The notes under the pieces were generated by a model. The model was not told where the DNA came from. It saw nothing but the letters and a program-made list of their open reading frames with translations, and did not search any database. A stretch of DNA of 64,000 nucleotides, from NCBI GenBank assembly GCA_036245525.1, contig BTPG01000003.1:185490368-185554367 (forward strand), written 5' to 3'. The stretch comes from Semisulcospira habei. Its lineage: Eukaryota > Mollusca > Gastropoda > Semisulcospiridae. This document shows positions 47,701 through 54,207 of the stretch, one piece after another (within the stretch, counting starts at the first letter, position 1; every line of letters begins with the position of its first letter). Position numbers and translations under genes: made by a program.

Positions 47701-48973
47701 CAGGAGGCACAGATCCTCATGTCCCCCCATGACCGAAGGGCTCATTCAGGTTATAACTCTTGCAGCTGGGTGATTTTAATAGTCAGCAGTAAACGGGCTC
47801 AAAGGTGGGAAATAAAGAAACTGAAGTAACCTCCACTGATTTGAAGTCCAGCCCAATCTCCTCAGCCATCGCAATGTAGAACATGATAGCTTCCCCTGCA
47901 ACAATCATTATTAAATCATTTAAAAAAAAATATCAATCATTATTTCCTCAGCACATTATACATTCTAAATTTTATAAAAGTTCCCACATCTGTCCTCTGT
48001 TGAAGTCAACAAACTGACCATAATAGTTCGAGAGTGGTGGCAAAACATCATGGCATTAATTAAGCTATTCTGACACCAAATTTGATTATCAAAGTTGACC
48101 AACCTCCCACTGAAGTAAGCAAATAAACATCAGGCTGATGTCAGCCTGATTACCTTTTGCATACTGGGAATGTGGAACTTATAGCAAAAGAGTGCAGATC
48201 AAGATGCATGACCCAGTATTCCATATTTAACTCATTACATCCTGAGGCTGATTTTTCTAAAATTGTGTTTATTGTCCTATGGGGGCTAAATTTTAGATTA
48301 GAAGACACATCAACCAGCTTAGTTCAAGGGTGGTGCCCGAATAGCTTGGTGCCTAAGGTGCCAAGCTATTCGGGCACCACCCTTCAACTATCATTGTAAA
48401 ATTAATTTCAAGCAGTAGTGTATCAGAATGAAAAGGGTTAAAATTGGTTGCAAATGCTCACTGTAGGTATGTGCGAAGCACTTTCCACAATAAGATTTCA
48501 TATGAAGACATGCATATTCTTTTTTTAATATATATTGTAGGGTAACTGCGTGCTGGTCTCCGATTCTGGACCTTGGTCCGTATATATATATGCCAGCGCA
48601 AAACTGCGTACCTGTAATACAAATGAAGCTGGTTAACTTTACATGCACAGTGAAACTAGAGTGACTTGACGGTTTTATGAAAAATAGCTGCTGACAACAA
48701 AGGTGCATTTACTGTTCGCCTTTATGTTGTACTTAAAATATATAAACTATCGAGGTTTACTGGTTGAGATGTGCAGAACTTTAGCAAAGTAGGTTATATG
48801 GCGATGTAACCAGACTGGGTCTAGGCGACTTAAATAGTTATCACTATTCAAGTCGCCTAGACCCAGTCCGGTTACAGCGAGTTACCATAGTCCGGTTTTG
48901 GTTGTGCAGTGTTTATCTGCAAGTAAGTCCTGAAGTTGGTCACGGCAGGATCTTCGCTTTGCTCCGACGCCAT
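24785..48973 (-). CDS. ACY1: aminoacylase-1 gene (M20 metallohydrolase), 3' end missing
   Basis: Exons placed on the minus strand encode almost the full aminoacylase-1, which hydrolyses N-acyl-L-amino acids in the cytosol as a dinuclear zinc homodimer. Visible family landmarks: YCHTDVVP (zinc His and catalytic Asp), ARGAQ-DMKC (bridging Asp), PDEEIGG (catalytic and metal Glu), FALDEG (metal Glu), [14 protein letters not shown] (dimer-interface/substrate His), and PWWAAF. The last exon, which should carry the final zinc His (LHDHDE-like motif), was not found and probably lies in the N gap. All exon phases agree. A pair of homologous exons (24785-24845, 24912-24975) competes for one position. 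Intron 12 is about 10 kb because of a DIRS element. Confidence 0.93.
24912..24975 (-). CDS. ACY1: ACY1 exon 15a (alternative)
   Basis: Acceptor cactttgtccacag, donor gtaagt; 64 nt (3n+1). Reads [20 protein letters not shown]: it keeps T-D but has one extra residue before the Arg. Same phases as exon 15b. Confidence 0.87.
25203..25270. repeat. hairpin, family D
   Basis: cacctgtcactaaagacatc pairs with gatggtctttaatgacag-type sequence around taggtggctaaagccaccta. Between 25280 and 25990 nothing was recognised. Confidence 0.75.
25995..26160 (-). repeat. dispersed repeat, copy 2
   Basis: Inverted copy of 495-660 (aaaatgacgtcact, gacgtcatggcatca, cacgtcactcatcgg). Confidence 0.6.
26215..26800. 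repeat. interspersed repeat R1 with an inner palindrome
   Basis: Contains gctggctaacgaact, atgtctttctccaaac, and ctaatctgggtcaac, ending tagaagggactt-like. Copies at about 29350-29560 (partial) and 29985-30075 plus 36408-36810 (split by the DIRS element). A palindrome of about 110 bp (gtacaagcttgaaacttgg and its inverse) occupies 26449-26558. Confidence 0.75.
26800..27012. repeat. inverted-repeat arm left of ACY1 exons 14 and 13
   Basis: Its reverse complement matches 28203-28423 in order: aagatgggatgaacc, tgtcctcgctgtc, gagggtctc, acctgattctga, and ggtttgtcaaacgtc. Confidence 0.8.
27054..27133 (-). CDS. ACY1: ACY1 exon 14
   Basis: Acceptor tttctgtgattag, donor gtacgt. Reads [20 protein letters not shown] then SSACQSA, aligned to the family's TPTDDSNPWWAAF. 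Ends with two bases of an Ala codon, completed identically by exon 15a or 15b. Confidence 0.9.
27427..27527. repeat. family A palindrome
   Basis: ttcaaaggtagtgccagatt / inverted aagctagtctgcatcatgg around cttggcgccatcaggcacc. Confidence 0.65.
27676..27752. repeat. GC-rich hairpin, family E
   Basis: Arms gggccacgacggccgtagtg and its inverted copy around cgcacagccgtgtgcg. Close relative at 37633-37711 in the same gene; partial relatives at about 24690 and 36930. Confidence 0.8.
27786..27892 (-). CDS. ACY1: ACY1 exon 13
   Basis: Acceptor ttatttgtag, donor gtatgt. Reads [20 protein letters not shown] then [15 protein letters not shown], a clear match to the family's FD(F/I)RVAP...FEEQL.SWC. 107 nt, ends on a codon boundary. 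Confidence 0.92.
28203..28423. repeat. inverted-repeat arm right of ACY1 exons 13 and 14
   Basis: Inverted partner of 26800-27012, about 1.2 kb away; the two arms bracket exons 13 and 14. Confidence 0.8.
28612..28757. repeat. GT/GC and GA simple repeats
   Basis: gtgtgtgcgtg, gcgcgcgcgc and a (GA)n run at 28737-28755. No gene seen between 28430 and 29260. Confidence 0.85.
29259..29795. repeat. cluster of (GA)n and (GT)n microsatellites
   Basis: GA at 29259-29321, GT at 29563-29682, and GA at 29683-29698 and 29732-29795, with a partial R1 repeat copy at about 29350-29560 between them. Confidence 0.9.
30115..30278 (+). repeat. DIRS left inverted terminal repeat
   Basis: accgatgacatgactaccag to cagtcacg; inverted match at 36222-36386. 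Confidence 0.9.
30326..30421. repeat. DIRS internal complementary region
   Basis: Complement of both element ends fused at about 30379-30384 (gaattt), as expected for the template that restores ends through a circular intermediate. Confidence 0.88.
30525..31620 (-). CDS. DIRS tyrosine recombinase
   Basis: C-terminal ~360 residues of a frame that is open from 33440. Shows the core-binding region ([32 protein letters not shown]) and the catalytic domain: [11 protein letters not shown] (first Arg), [11 protein letters not shown] (HxxR), and the W...FARFYLRDL segment with the nucleophile Tyr. It replaces the integrase of LTR elements and inserts a circular DNA. The upstream part of the open frame overlaps RT in another frame and has no recognisable domain, so the true start is probably near 31600 or reached by frameshift or splicing. 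Confidence 0.88.
31436..33655 (-). CDS. DIRS reverse transcriptase-RNase H
   Basis: 739 codons. RT landmarks in order: [53 protein letters not shown] and the YLDD box in [10 protein letters not shown]. RNase H follows with [35 protein letters not shown] and NVLADSLSR. The C-terminal [18 protein letters not shown] block is typical of DIRS polyproteins. Overlaps the gag-like ORF by 140 nt in another frame and the recombinase frame for most of its length. Confidence 0.9.
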   Translation of the reverse strand: MSPRTRLPHHELRRAVARPSVALAQLTPLPPPGPVPPVALGAGGPPDLSPFPPPPTVVGAPVGGRLARFSEEWRSLFRDEPWVLDVVTRGLRISFRSPPPLRSIPLWTEVPSDALKAAALRGEVAALLSKEATEIVQRPDSPAFYSRLFVVPKPGGKWRPVIDLSALNAFIAAPSFRMETTRALRAAVQPMDYAVSLDLSDAYLHVPMHASARKYLRFAFEGVIYQFRALPFGLNLSPWAFTRIMDAVVAKARQSSSSPTSNYLDDLLLRNQEETALAADRDALLQLLYRLGFLVNTGKSDFTPARHFIHLGMEFVTDRNRVLLPEKRIVKLSALAALIDQQQAAPARVWLQLLGLINAAADLIPLGRLYSRPLQLHLLLLWRPSSGDLSTNVPVSPLVRPHLLRWTDRAWLALGVPISSPSPHLSLCVDASRAGWGAHLLPQFTTTSGLWPPEFADKHSNWLELQAVWQAIIVWEEQLRHQHLLVLSDNSTVVAYIQKQGGTHSPDLCMLLFRLMRWCEDRDLTLSARHIPGRLNVLADSLSRRGQLIHTEWTLRQDIFRMICSHWETPMVDLFATRWNHQLPLFVSPVPDPLAWAVDALSIPWDGLIAYAFPPTVLVPKVLLKLRGTNAILLLVAPFAWTRSWSTDLISLATHPPLLLPTPRTMLKQPRQALFHPCPERLLLHAWRLCGKPSQLEVSRVLQWKRSLQLASPRLDVSMRGNGGYSVPGAATVVSPPPN
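33516..35543 (-). CDS. DIRS gag-like protein
   Basis: Starts at ATG 35541-35543 ([15 protein letters not shown]), the frame being open a little further upstream across a splice-acceptor-like tgtgtgttgcag. An N-terminal Cys cluster (CTKC, CLPCAGC, CDVC) may bind zinc. A long Arg/Ser/Pro-rich basic middle follows, then a helical C-terminal region ([30 protein letters not shown]). Position and composition match DIRS ORF1 proteins; sequence families of this ORF are poorly conserved. Confidence 0.75.
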   Translation of the reverse strand: MTCTKCGGFQWPSDKHAVCLPCAGCASDHTCDVCATWPELRWSNLWNFYKREPSTLAGTLKISETPSAVPPAPDVRDQRDPTQITPLSNQGTSARSGSSTVKTASVRERARTHLVERTRLSQEPGLVGRSWRPSSTVVPHSSLRKPPGSRWRSPGRPVTRLSQEPGSERHHCTRPEPPGWEERRYRGSARRFRSPSHDRRRNFSPHRSSHRDSPRRRRFSPSSRPPSRLDPRSSRPSSQRPATSPPPRTHRSVPSRRSRSPRRDPPSARRRSSPHRSDYRSPLRRESSSAAVLRRDSRPRSPRRPLRSPVSGQRDFDTLSLAPEDASDWLLGGLSRSSASPSSASSVSASVRQVSSSRMDTRLALDGAAKLIAAALPEDVCPASPPVKRKISAFVDADRTVKRFKSLPQPASFLDLRDAFSSHLHAETRNSDFFADGRWPSALDIAFQQDWYAGHSQSFLCPLPPVDPAALMQAGGASMLKRSFPRGLDRTASLVRNTLACSGFLDLLTQAFIRRLEEAWQPALSPLLGDLLLMAEAGNRAAYHSSVNAMAAAANCDLMRRDAVLQACSGMPVDLSTQLRRAPLGGSLLFGDTWQTVKDSNSDRWPRKTVKQRFPPARTALGRSLRARKRVTADPSAPPRAAPRRRPSFRRPGPANAPAPAWPRPARRPGRGRAT
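36222..36386 (-). repeat. DIRS right inverted terminal repeat
   Basis: Inverted copy of 30115-30278. Between 35600 and 36222 lies the element's leader, with no ORF recognised. Confidence 0.9.
36408..36810. repeat. right half of the R1 repeat split by DIRS
   Basis: Tracks 26340-26790 (ctctgggtcaac, aatatgctcggaggctctct, ggcctgcccg, tagaagggactt). Between 36830 and 37630 only intron sequence with no recognised feature. Confidence 0.75.
37633..37711. repeat. GC-rich hairpin, family E
   Basis: gggcccacgatgaccgcagt pairs with actgcggtcgtcgtgggctc around the perfect core gcgcacggccgtgcgc. Confidence 0.85.
37957..37999 (-). CDS. ACY1: ACY1 exon 12
   Basis: 43 nt, acceptor tttactttcag, donor gtaagg. 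Reads [14 protein letters not shown], the family's GG.AYNVIP.

 strand. Its downstream intron carries the DIRS element. Confidence 0.92.
38085..38294. repeat. TTAA-bounded short element
   Basis: The left end ttaaccccttccttactga matches the TIR of the 45109 element with one change. The right end is gcaaagggttaa. Carries a family C-like inner hairpin (agatcctcatgtgcccccga...ggaggatctatgcc). Confidence 0.7.
38291..38370. repeat. TTAA-bounded hairpin
   Basis: Near-perfect palindrome, arms ctcccagaactaaatgac and inverted copy; shares its left TTAA with the preceding element. Same family as 16925-16997. Confidence 0.85.
38446..38600. repeat. TTAA-bounded family A MITE, internally shortened
   Basis: ttaaccccacggccgcattt at the left, ggttaa at the right. 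One arm (ccaagctaacctggcactac) survives. Confidence 0.7.
39225..39345. repeat. family A palindrome
   Basis: gttcaagggtggtgccagaa and inverted ttctggccccaaccttgaac around ttggcgccctctggcacc. No TTAA kept. Confidence 0.75.
39376..39439 (-). CDS. ACY1: ACY1 exon 11
   Basis: 64 nt, acceptor cattgcag, donor gtattt. Reads [20 protein letters not shown], matching the family's LK.GSVTSVNLTKL strand; phases fit both neighbours. Confidence 0.88.
39777..39826 (-). CDS. ACY1: ACY1 exon 10
   Basis: 50 nt, acceptor tgttttgcag, donor gtattt. Reads [16 protein letters not shown], equivalent to HKVVNSILAFREKEWQ. Confidence 0.9.
39843..40138. repeat. family A palindrome and poly-G-rich tract
   Basis: ttaacccatttcatcc at 39843 opens a palindrome (caaggatggtgccagaata and inverse) ending about 39985. 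40060-40138 is almost pure G/A, including long G runs. Confidence 0.75.
40456..40529 (-). CDS. ACY1: ACY1 exon 9
   Basis: 74 nt, acceptor ctgtcctaag, donor gtaggt (chosen over the gtcagt four bases later because only it keeps the frame into exon 10). Reads [20 protein letters not shown], containing the conserved GKPGH His. Confidence 0.92.
40590..40770. repeat. family A palindrome
   Basis: tcaaggttagtgccaggtta / inverted taatctgacactacccttga around gcttggcaccatcaggcgcc. Confidence 0.75.
41018..41180. repeat. family A remnant plus a second palindrome
   Basis: A decayed family A core at 41025-41085 and a palindrome (gaaatctatatcctgtagcc and inverse) at 41095-41165. Confidence 0.65.
41250..41306 (-). 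CDS. ACY1: ACY1 exon 8
   Basis: 57 nt, acceptor tttttttag, donor gtaagt. Reads [18 protein letters not shown], matching the family's (I)ANPTDAFTVFYSERSPWW; completes DEG with exon 7. Confidence 0.92.
41588..41803. repeat. family A-like TTAA-bounded repeat
   Basis: TTAA at 41588 and 41800. Arms gttcaaagatggtgccagaa / inverse at 41640-41710. Ends just before the exon 7 donor on the minus strand. Confidence 0.65.
41816..41905 (-). CDS. ACY1: ACY1 exon 7
   Basis: 90 nt, acceptor ttactctag, donor gtatga. Reads [20 protein letters not shown] then LNIGFALDE. Carries the catalytic/metal Glu pair (PDEE) and the metal Glu of LDEG. Confidence 0.95.
42221..42291. repeat. hairpin, family C
   Basis: agaggcatacatcctcataa pairs with catgaggatctatgtctct-type sequence. 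A TTAA lies just beyond at 42324. Confidence 0.7.
42358..42434 (-). CDS. ACY1: ACY1 exon 6
   Basis: 77 nt, acceptor tgtgtctcag, donor gttgga. Reads [20 protein letters not shown] then IIFGP; family YLEAVRRLK...RTIH. Here the residue before PDEE is Gly where Val is common. Confidence 0.94.
42908..42930 (-). CDS. ACY1: ACY1 exon 5, 23-nt microexon
   Basis: Acceptor attttctgacag, donor gtaagta. Reads DMKCLGI plus two bases of Gln, exactly filling the gap between ARGAQ and YLEA. The Asp is the bridging zinc ligand of the family. Confidence 0.9.
43026..43218. repeat. hairpin family D and an adjacent palindrome
   Basis: 43026-43115: cacctgtcattaaataccatc and inverse. 43143-43218: aatgcgacgttttttgaatc, atcggaaacactttag and inverse. 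No gene between 43220 and 44255. Confidence 0.75.
44256..44327 (-). CDS. ACY1: ACY1 exon 4
   Basis: 72 nt, acceptor ttttgttgcag, donor gtatgg. Reads [20 protein letters not shown] then RGAQ, nearly the family consensus. Confidence 0.95.
44432..44502. repeat. hairpin, family C
   Basis: gaggcatagatcctcatgag and inverse around ccctctgggc. Confidence 0.75.
45109..46691. mobile_element. TTAA-flanked piggyBac-type derivative
   Basis: TTAA at 45109-45112 and 46688-46691 directly flank inverted ends CCCCTTCATTACTGA and CCCTTTCATTACTGA (minus strand), as for piggyBac. The minus strand inside has an acidic piece ([19 protein letters not shown]) like a transposase N-terminus, but it is shifted and stopped. 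No core transposase is present. Lies in ACY1 intron 3. ORFs on the plus strand here look fortuitous. Confidence 0.75.
46712..46816 (-). CDS. ACY1: ACY1 exon 3
   Basis: 105 nt, acceptor gtgcacacag, donor gtaagt. Reads [20 protein letters not shown] then [15 protein letters not shown], with the zinc His and catalytic Asp of HTDVVP. Confidence 0.95.
46975..47130. repeat. family A palindrome
   Basis: ggagatggattgactgtaat ... with arms caagagtagtgccagatgag and its inverse, ending at 47085; right outer part to about 47130. Confidence 0.75.
47349..47668. repeat. tandem duplication with poly-T/poly-G
   Basis: The units at 47349 and 47551 share gatgcyccaaaacytttgctg, a T-rich block and caacaccaaagatccct. 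The first carries a T(18)/G(17) tract at about 47420-47458. Confidence 0.7.
47831..47895 (-). CDS. ACY1: ACY1 exon 2
   Basis: 65 nt, acceptor gattgttgcag, donor gttact. Reads [20 protein letters not shown] then E, the family's helix before the V...L.W strand. Confidence 0.9.
48227..48441. repeat. TTAA-bounded palindromic MITE, family A
   Basis: ttaactcattacatcctga at the left, aaaagggttaa at the right. Arms caagggtggtgcccgaatag and inverse are nearly perfect. Confidence 0.8.
48805..48875. repeat. palindrome beside the ACY1 exon 1 donor
   Basis: 32-nt arms (gtaaccagactgggtctagg and inverse) with a 7-nt loop, one mismatch seen. On the minus strand it begins 10 nt into intron 1. Confidence 0.88.
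48886..48973 (-). CDS. ACY1: ACY1 exon 1 with start codon
   Basis: ATG at 48971-48973, then [20 protein letters not shown] and TAQPKPDYG, aligned to the family start (PSVTLFR.YLRIRTVQPKPDYG). Donor gtaact. The in-frame context upstream gives no better start. The promoter should lie in 48974-49565, where no specific element was recognised. Confidence 0.93.
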
Positions 48974-49459
48974 GTCTGCAGTCTAAATTGTTGAATACTG
49001 TACGCACGTCAGGTCGACACGAAAGAAAGTCACACTGAAGACTAAGTGGTCAGGTCACGCGTGGCCTGAGTAGGGGGATAATCGAGCAGACGACTTCACC
49101 TTTGCTATCTTCAGCGTGTAAGAGTTTGCAAGGGAGGCTACTCCTGTTCCCTCTCTTCCTCTCCCTCGGCTCTTAGTTTTCTCAGTCCGCGTGTGTGTGT
49201 TTTAGTTTGGGGGAAGGGAGTGTGCATAATCATGTTTGGGGGAAGGCAGGTGATTGGGCAGATTAACGGCGATTAATTTCGCAGATATTGTGGCGCCAGC
49301 TGCGACCACTGACCCGGCGGCTCCAGGTGCATCTCCGGTGAACAGTTGACAGTGACTGACTGAATTGTCTTTCCGCAGTGCCGACAGCCGGCGGCCTAAA
49401 ACTGAACTGAAGTAATTACTACGGCATACAGAAACTTGAAGACGATTGGTGAAGGCCGG

Positions 49460-49565
49460 AATTGCTCCCCCCCCCCCCTCCCCCCATCCCCCTCCCTCCC
49501 TCCCCCCCCCCCCCCGGCCCCGCACGGCCTCACTGAGGCGACCGCCGGTTCTGAGTTCTGCCCCC
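49460..49565. repeat. C-rich low-complexity tract before gap
   Basis: Long runs of C with few other bases; probably the cause of the assembly break. Confidence 0.8.
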
Positions 49566-50065
49566 NNNNNNNNNNNNNNNNNNNNNNNNNNNNNNNNNNN
49601 NNNNNNNNNNNNNNNNNNNNNNNNNNNNNNNNNNNNNNNNNNNNNNNNNNNNNNNNNNNNNNNNNNNNNNNNNNNNNNNNNNNNNNNNNNNNNNNNNNNN
49701 NNNNNNNNNNNNNNNNNNNNNNNNNNNNNNNNNNNNNNNNNNNNNNNNNNNNNNNNNNNNNNNNNNNNNNNNNNNNNNNNNNNNNNNNNNNNNNNNNNNN
49801 NNNNNNNNNNNNNNNNNNNNNNNNNNNNNNNNNNNNNNNNNNNNNNNNNNNNNNNNNNNNNNNNNNNNNNNNNNNNNNNNNNNNNNNNNNNNNNNNNNNN
49901 NNNNNNNNNNNNNNNNNNNNNNNNNNNNNNNNNNNNNNNNNNNNNNNNNNNNNNNNNNNNNNNNNNNNNNNNNNNNNNNNNNNNNNNNNNNNNNNNNNNN
50001 NNNNNNNNNNNNNNNNNNNNNNNNNNNNNNNNNNNNNNNNNNNNNNNNNNNNNNNNNNNNNNNNN
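49566..50065. other. assembly gap, 500 N
   Basis: Exactly 500 N. Hides the 3' end of the LINE at 50066-54207. Confidence 0.95.
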
Positions 50066-51821
50066 CTTGCAGATGAGGTCGGACACGGAAAGAAAGTGGA
50101 CCGACAGCTCCCGGATGGGTATCGTAAATCTCTGCAAACGATGGTTTAAAAACACAATCATAGGCAGGATTGTCTGGATGGGCCTTCAGTTTCAGAACGT
50201 AGCTGAGCATGAGGCGGATGCGGCGGAGCTTGAGAGAAGGCTCCCCTGCCTCGGCATACAGACTAGGAACTGGAGACGTCCTGAAGGCCCCAAGACATAT
50301 CAGCAGACCCTGATGGTGAATTGTGTTCAGACACTGTAGCACAGACTTAGAAGCTGAGCCATACACCACAGAGCCGTAATCCAGTTTGGACCGAACAAGG
50401 GCCCGGTACAGACGAAGTAAGAGAGTACGGTCCGCACCCCAGTCAGTACGACCGACGACACGAAGAATGTCGAGAGCCTTCTGACAAGAGGTTCTAAGGT
50501 AATTAATATGGTTGCGGAAGGTAAGTCTTTTGTCAAAAATGACCCCCAGAAACTTTGCCTCCTCGGCCAACTTAATTGGCACTCCAGCAATGCTCAGGCT
50601 AGGTTCTGGAAAGAATTTCGTCTGGTTAGTAAAATGCACACAGACAGTCTTGGAGGGCGAGAACCTGAATCCATTGAGAGACACCCACCGCTGGATGCGA
50701 TCAACGCACAGCTGCAAGCGCCTCTCAAGGGACGCAAGTCCTCGACCACGTGCGCACAAAGCAAAGTCGTCAACAAACAAAGAGCATTCAGAATCATCCT
50801 TGACGGCCTTTACAATGTTATTAATTTTAATACTAAATAAAACAGGAGATAGAATGCTGCCCTGCGGGGCACCTATCTCCTGTTCAAAGGAGTCGGAGAG
50901 GGTGGAGCCCACACGGACATGGAATGACCGGTTAGTCAAAACATTGTGAATAAAAACAGGCAGGTGCCCTTTAAAACCCATGTCCAACAAGTCAGACATC
51001 ATGCCATACTTCCAGGTAGTGTCATACGCCTTCTCAAGATCGAAGAAAATTGCATAGGCATGCTGCTTGTTGACAAAAGCATCTCGAATAAATGATTCAA
51101 AGCGGACTAAATGGTCAGTTGTACTACGGAAGCGCCGGAAACCGCACTGGAGGTCTGTGAGGAGACCCTGTGACTCAAAATGCCACACCAGGCGGGCGTT
51201 GACCAGGCGCTCCATAGTTTTACATAAACATGATGTCAAAGCGATAGGCCGGTAGTTGCCCGGGTCGGAAAGATCCTTACCCGGCTTGGGGATCGGTACA
51301 ACCACAGCCTGGCGCCAAGACGGCGGAAAATTACCAGTTCTCCAGATATGTACAAGGAGTGACCTCTCAGGCAGATGCGTTAGGAATTGATAGTGGACGG
51401 TATCTAGGCCAGCAGCAGAGTCATTACATTTCTGCAAGGCTTGCTGCAAGTCTGATAATGTAAATGGGACATTATAGTCTTCTGAGTTATCGGACTTAAA
51501 ATCACAAATACGAGACTCTTGCTTCTCCTTTTCTCTCTGGAAGAAGGGTGAATAATGCTCCGTTGAAGAATTATGGGCAATGGTGGAGGCAAGCAAATTG
51601 GCCACAGCTTTTTTATCTGTAACCAAGCTGGCACCATCTCTAAGATGGCCAACAGAAGCCGAGCCACCCCTGCCCCTAATTCTCTGAACAGCCTTCCATA
51701 CTTTCTGGGACAGAGTCCGAGAAGTTAAAGATGAGACGAAGCGTCTCCAGGAAGCACGGCGTTCACGTTTAAAAATGTAACGAGCTTTCGCCCTCTGTCT
51801 TTTAAAGGTTAAAATATTCAC
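50066..51821 (-). CDS. LINE reverse transcriptase, partial
   Basis: RT motifs in order: VVVPIPKPGKDLSDPGNYRP, GFRRFRSTTDHLVRF, FFDLEKAYDTTW, GAPQGSILSPVLFSI, FVDDFALCA (catalytic box with V where A is usual), SKTVCVHF and EAKFLGVIFDKRLTF. The C-terminal part (SKLDYGSVVYGSA, KLRRIRLMLSYVLKL) continues to RVRPHLQ at the gap. The beginning of the ORF is internal to the polyprotein, downstream of the endonuclease. Confidence 0.88.
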
Positions 51822-51865
51822 TTGCGACGGATTACGGAAAGCACGTCGCTGAGCAGATTTGCGCG

Positions 51866-52640
51866 CTATTTGGGCCTTGCGGCACTCTTCATTGAACCAT
51901 GGTACTCTCGGCTTTCGAGGGACTGATGCGGACGTTTTAGGATGGTTTCACCCGCTACGTCCAACAAAATAGTAGTAAAAGAAGAAATAGGTTCTTCAGA
52001 TGACATGACCACCTCCTCTGTAATATGAGACTGACAGAGGGAGGCGAACAGTGGCCAGTTAGCTTTCTTAAGATTCCAGCGCCCCACCGGCGGATCCTTC
52101 CCACAGCTGACCGATGACAGGACTACTGGGAAGTCATCACTACCACACAGGTCATCGTGAACCTTCCAGTCAAAGTCCAGCATGAGAGAAGGATCACACA
52201 CAGTGAGGTCTAGAACAGAACTAGATCCTGAACCTGGGTTAGACTTAGAGTATGTAGGTGAACCATCGTTAAAGACACACAGGTTAAGTTGAGAAAAAAA
52301 CATCTTCTAACATCTGACCTCTGCCATCATAGTGGTCACTACCCCAAAGGTGAGCGTGACCGTTAAAATCCCCCATGAGAATAAAGGGAGGGGGCAGTTG
52401 ATCAACTAAATTAAAACAATCATTACTACAGACCCGCAGGGATGGTGGCAGGTAAATACTGCATATGGTTATGGTCTTCTTCAAGGTAACCCGAGCTGCG
52501 ACAGCCTGAAGACAGGTGTCGATGCTAACGGGGCTACATAAAATTTGGCTACTAATGAGAAGAGCCACTCCACCCAAGCGCCTCTCCGAATCAGAGCCTT
52601 TATGTATAACGTTAAAACCATTAAAGGACACAGGGTCAGA
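51866..52640 (-). pseudogene. LINE APE-type endonuclease, frameshifted
   Basis: First frame: GGVALLISSQIL, TICSIYLPPS and FILMGDFNGHAHLWGSD (catalytic DFN). It shifts at about 52290 to NDGSPTYSKS, SVLDLTVCD and a CGSDDFPVVLS end with the SDH/SDD site. Supplies the nick for target-primed integration; broken here. Confidence 0.8.
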
Positions 52641-52762
52641 AGTCTTCAGGTAAGTCTCCTGAAGAGATATTACTGAGGGGTTATAGCACTTGACTAAAAG
52701 ACGTAATTCCTCAAAGTTAGCTTGAAAATCATGACAATTCCACTAAAGCAGAGAGTCCATGA

Positions 52763-54207
52763 TTATGTCTCTGGGGGTGCGGAGTTTTTCCTCCCTTTTT
52801 CCTTTGCCTTGGAAGGAGTTGGAGAAACAGAGGAGGGGTGGCTCCCGGGCCTCCTCTGGTTCTTAGGAGATGAAGGGGGTGGAGCTGCCGCAGCATCGGC
52901 AACTTCCACTCCCTCCATCTGCTCCTCCAATGCAGCATATTTGTTTTGAAGAGGGACATCAGTGTTCCCCTTCTGGGCCCGTGCGCACGGCGGTCCCATC
53001 GATTTCTTAGACTTCTGGTCCTGGGCAGCGGTCCTGCCGCTAGAGTTAGCGGCCTTAGAAGGCTGACCAGAGCCAGAAACCTTTGGCGTTGACAAACTAG
53101 CAGGTTTGGGTGGGGGCTGAGGCTTAGGGGCAGCAGAAGGCGGTGCCACCGGACCGGTAGCGTCCGCCCTCTGCGTTCCCTGGCTCCTCGTCACCACCGG
53201 AGGAGGTTTACTCTCCAGGGGCAAGAAGATCCGAGGCGCCGCCCCCAACCAAGAAGTTGGGGTTTGACAAGAGAAGTCTTTGGTGGGGCGCTTGCCTGCC
53301 ACCGCAGCACTGAAAGTATACACAAAGTTATTATTTGAGTTTGGCGCAGCCTCAGCTGCACCAGGACCGTCAACCAGTTTTTTGGCGTCCGCAAAGGACA
53401 GCCCCTTCTCCACACGCACCTGCTGAATCCTGCACTCGGAGATCCAACGAGGGCACTTCTTGTCCGAAGCCATATGCGCCCCCTGGCAATTCACACACAG
53501 GGGGGTGGCTGTGCAGGACTCAGCAGTGTCCGGGCTTAGTGCAACGGGCGCATAGAGCCTCTGCCTGGCGGCAGAGGCTCTATGGCCCATGGCCATACTT
53601 TTGGCACTTAAAGCACCGGAGGGGGAGAGGGACGTACTTTTTCACTTTTAGGGAGTAGTAACCTCCCCAGATGGTAGTAGGAGCTGTGGGGGTGCCAAAC
53701 GTCAGGATGATGGTAGGGAGACGGATCTCCCTACCACCTCGTTTGGAAATGAAGCGCCTGACGTAGGTCACCCCCTGTGACTTAAGGTTCCGTACAAGTT
53801 TATCTTCAGACAGTTCGGCCAATGCTTGATCTTTAATCACTCCTCTAGAGGAATTCATTGTTTTGTGGGGAGTGACCTCCACTGGAGTGTCTCCGATGGA
53901 GGAGTGCCTCAGTAGCCCATTGGAGTGTGCCCGAGTATGGCACTCTACCAGTACTGAAGTCACCAGACCTGAGGCGCTGGGCCTCAGGCCTGCCAACACG
54001 GCTCCTGAGGGTCTCCCTTACCAGGAAAGGGTGCAGCTTGGAAACAGGCTTCTCTTTAACTTTGCTGTGGATAATGAGAAAGCGAGGCCAGGCGGCCGAC
54101 GCCTGAGGTGTCGCTTCCTCACAGTCAGAGTCACTATCGTTCTCAATGACAATGTCGGCGGCTATGTGCCGCTTTGGTGCCAGTTTTGTTTTTTTGATAT
54201 TTTCCAT
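52763..54207 (-). pseudogene. LINE ORF1 (zinc-knuckle gag-like), frameshifted
   Basis: Starts MENIKKTKLAPKRHIAAD, changes frame at about 54000 (VLAGLRPSASG...KLVRNLKSQGVTYVRR), and again at about 53590. Knuckles CFKCQKYGHG and CVNCQGAHMASDKKC are visible. A Pro-rich tail ends PPSSPKNQRRPGS. RNA-binding role by family. Confidence 0.78.

Larger units (their letters stand above)
50066..54207 (-). mobile_element. jockey-like LINE, frameshifted, 3' end in gap
   Basis: Minus-strand order: ORF1 with zinc knuckles (54207-52763), APE-type endonuclease (about 52631-51866), and RT (51821 to the gap). It has two frameshifts in ORF1 and one in the endonuclease, but the RT is open across 1.75 kb. The jockey/CR1 superfamily is the best fit; the exact clade cannot be settled by eye. 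The 5' limit is uncertain, possibly to about 54480. Confidence 0.85.
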
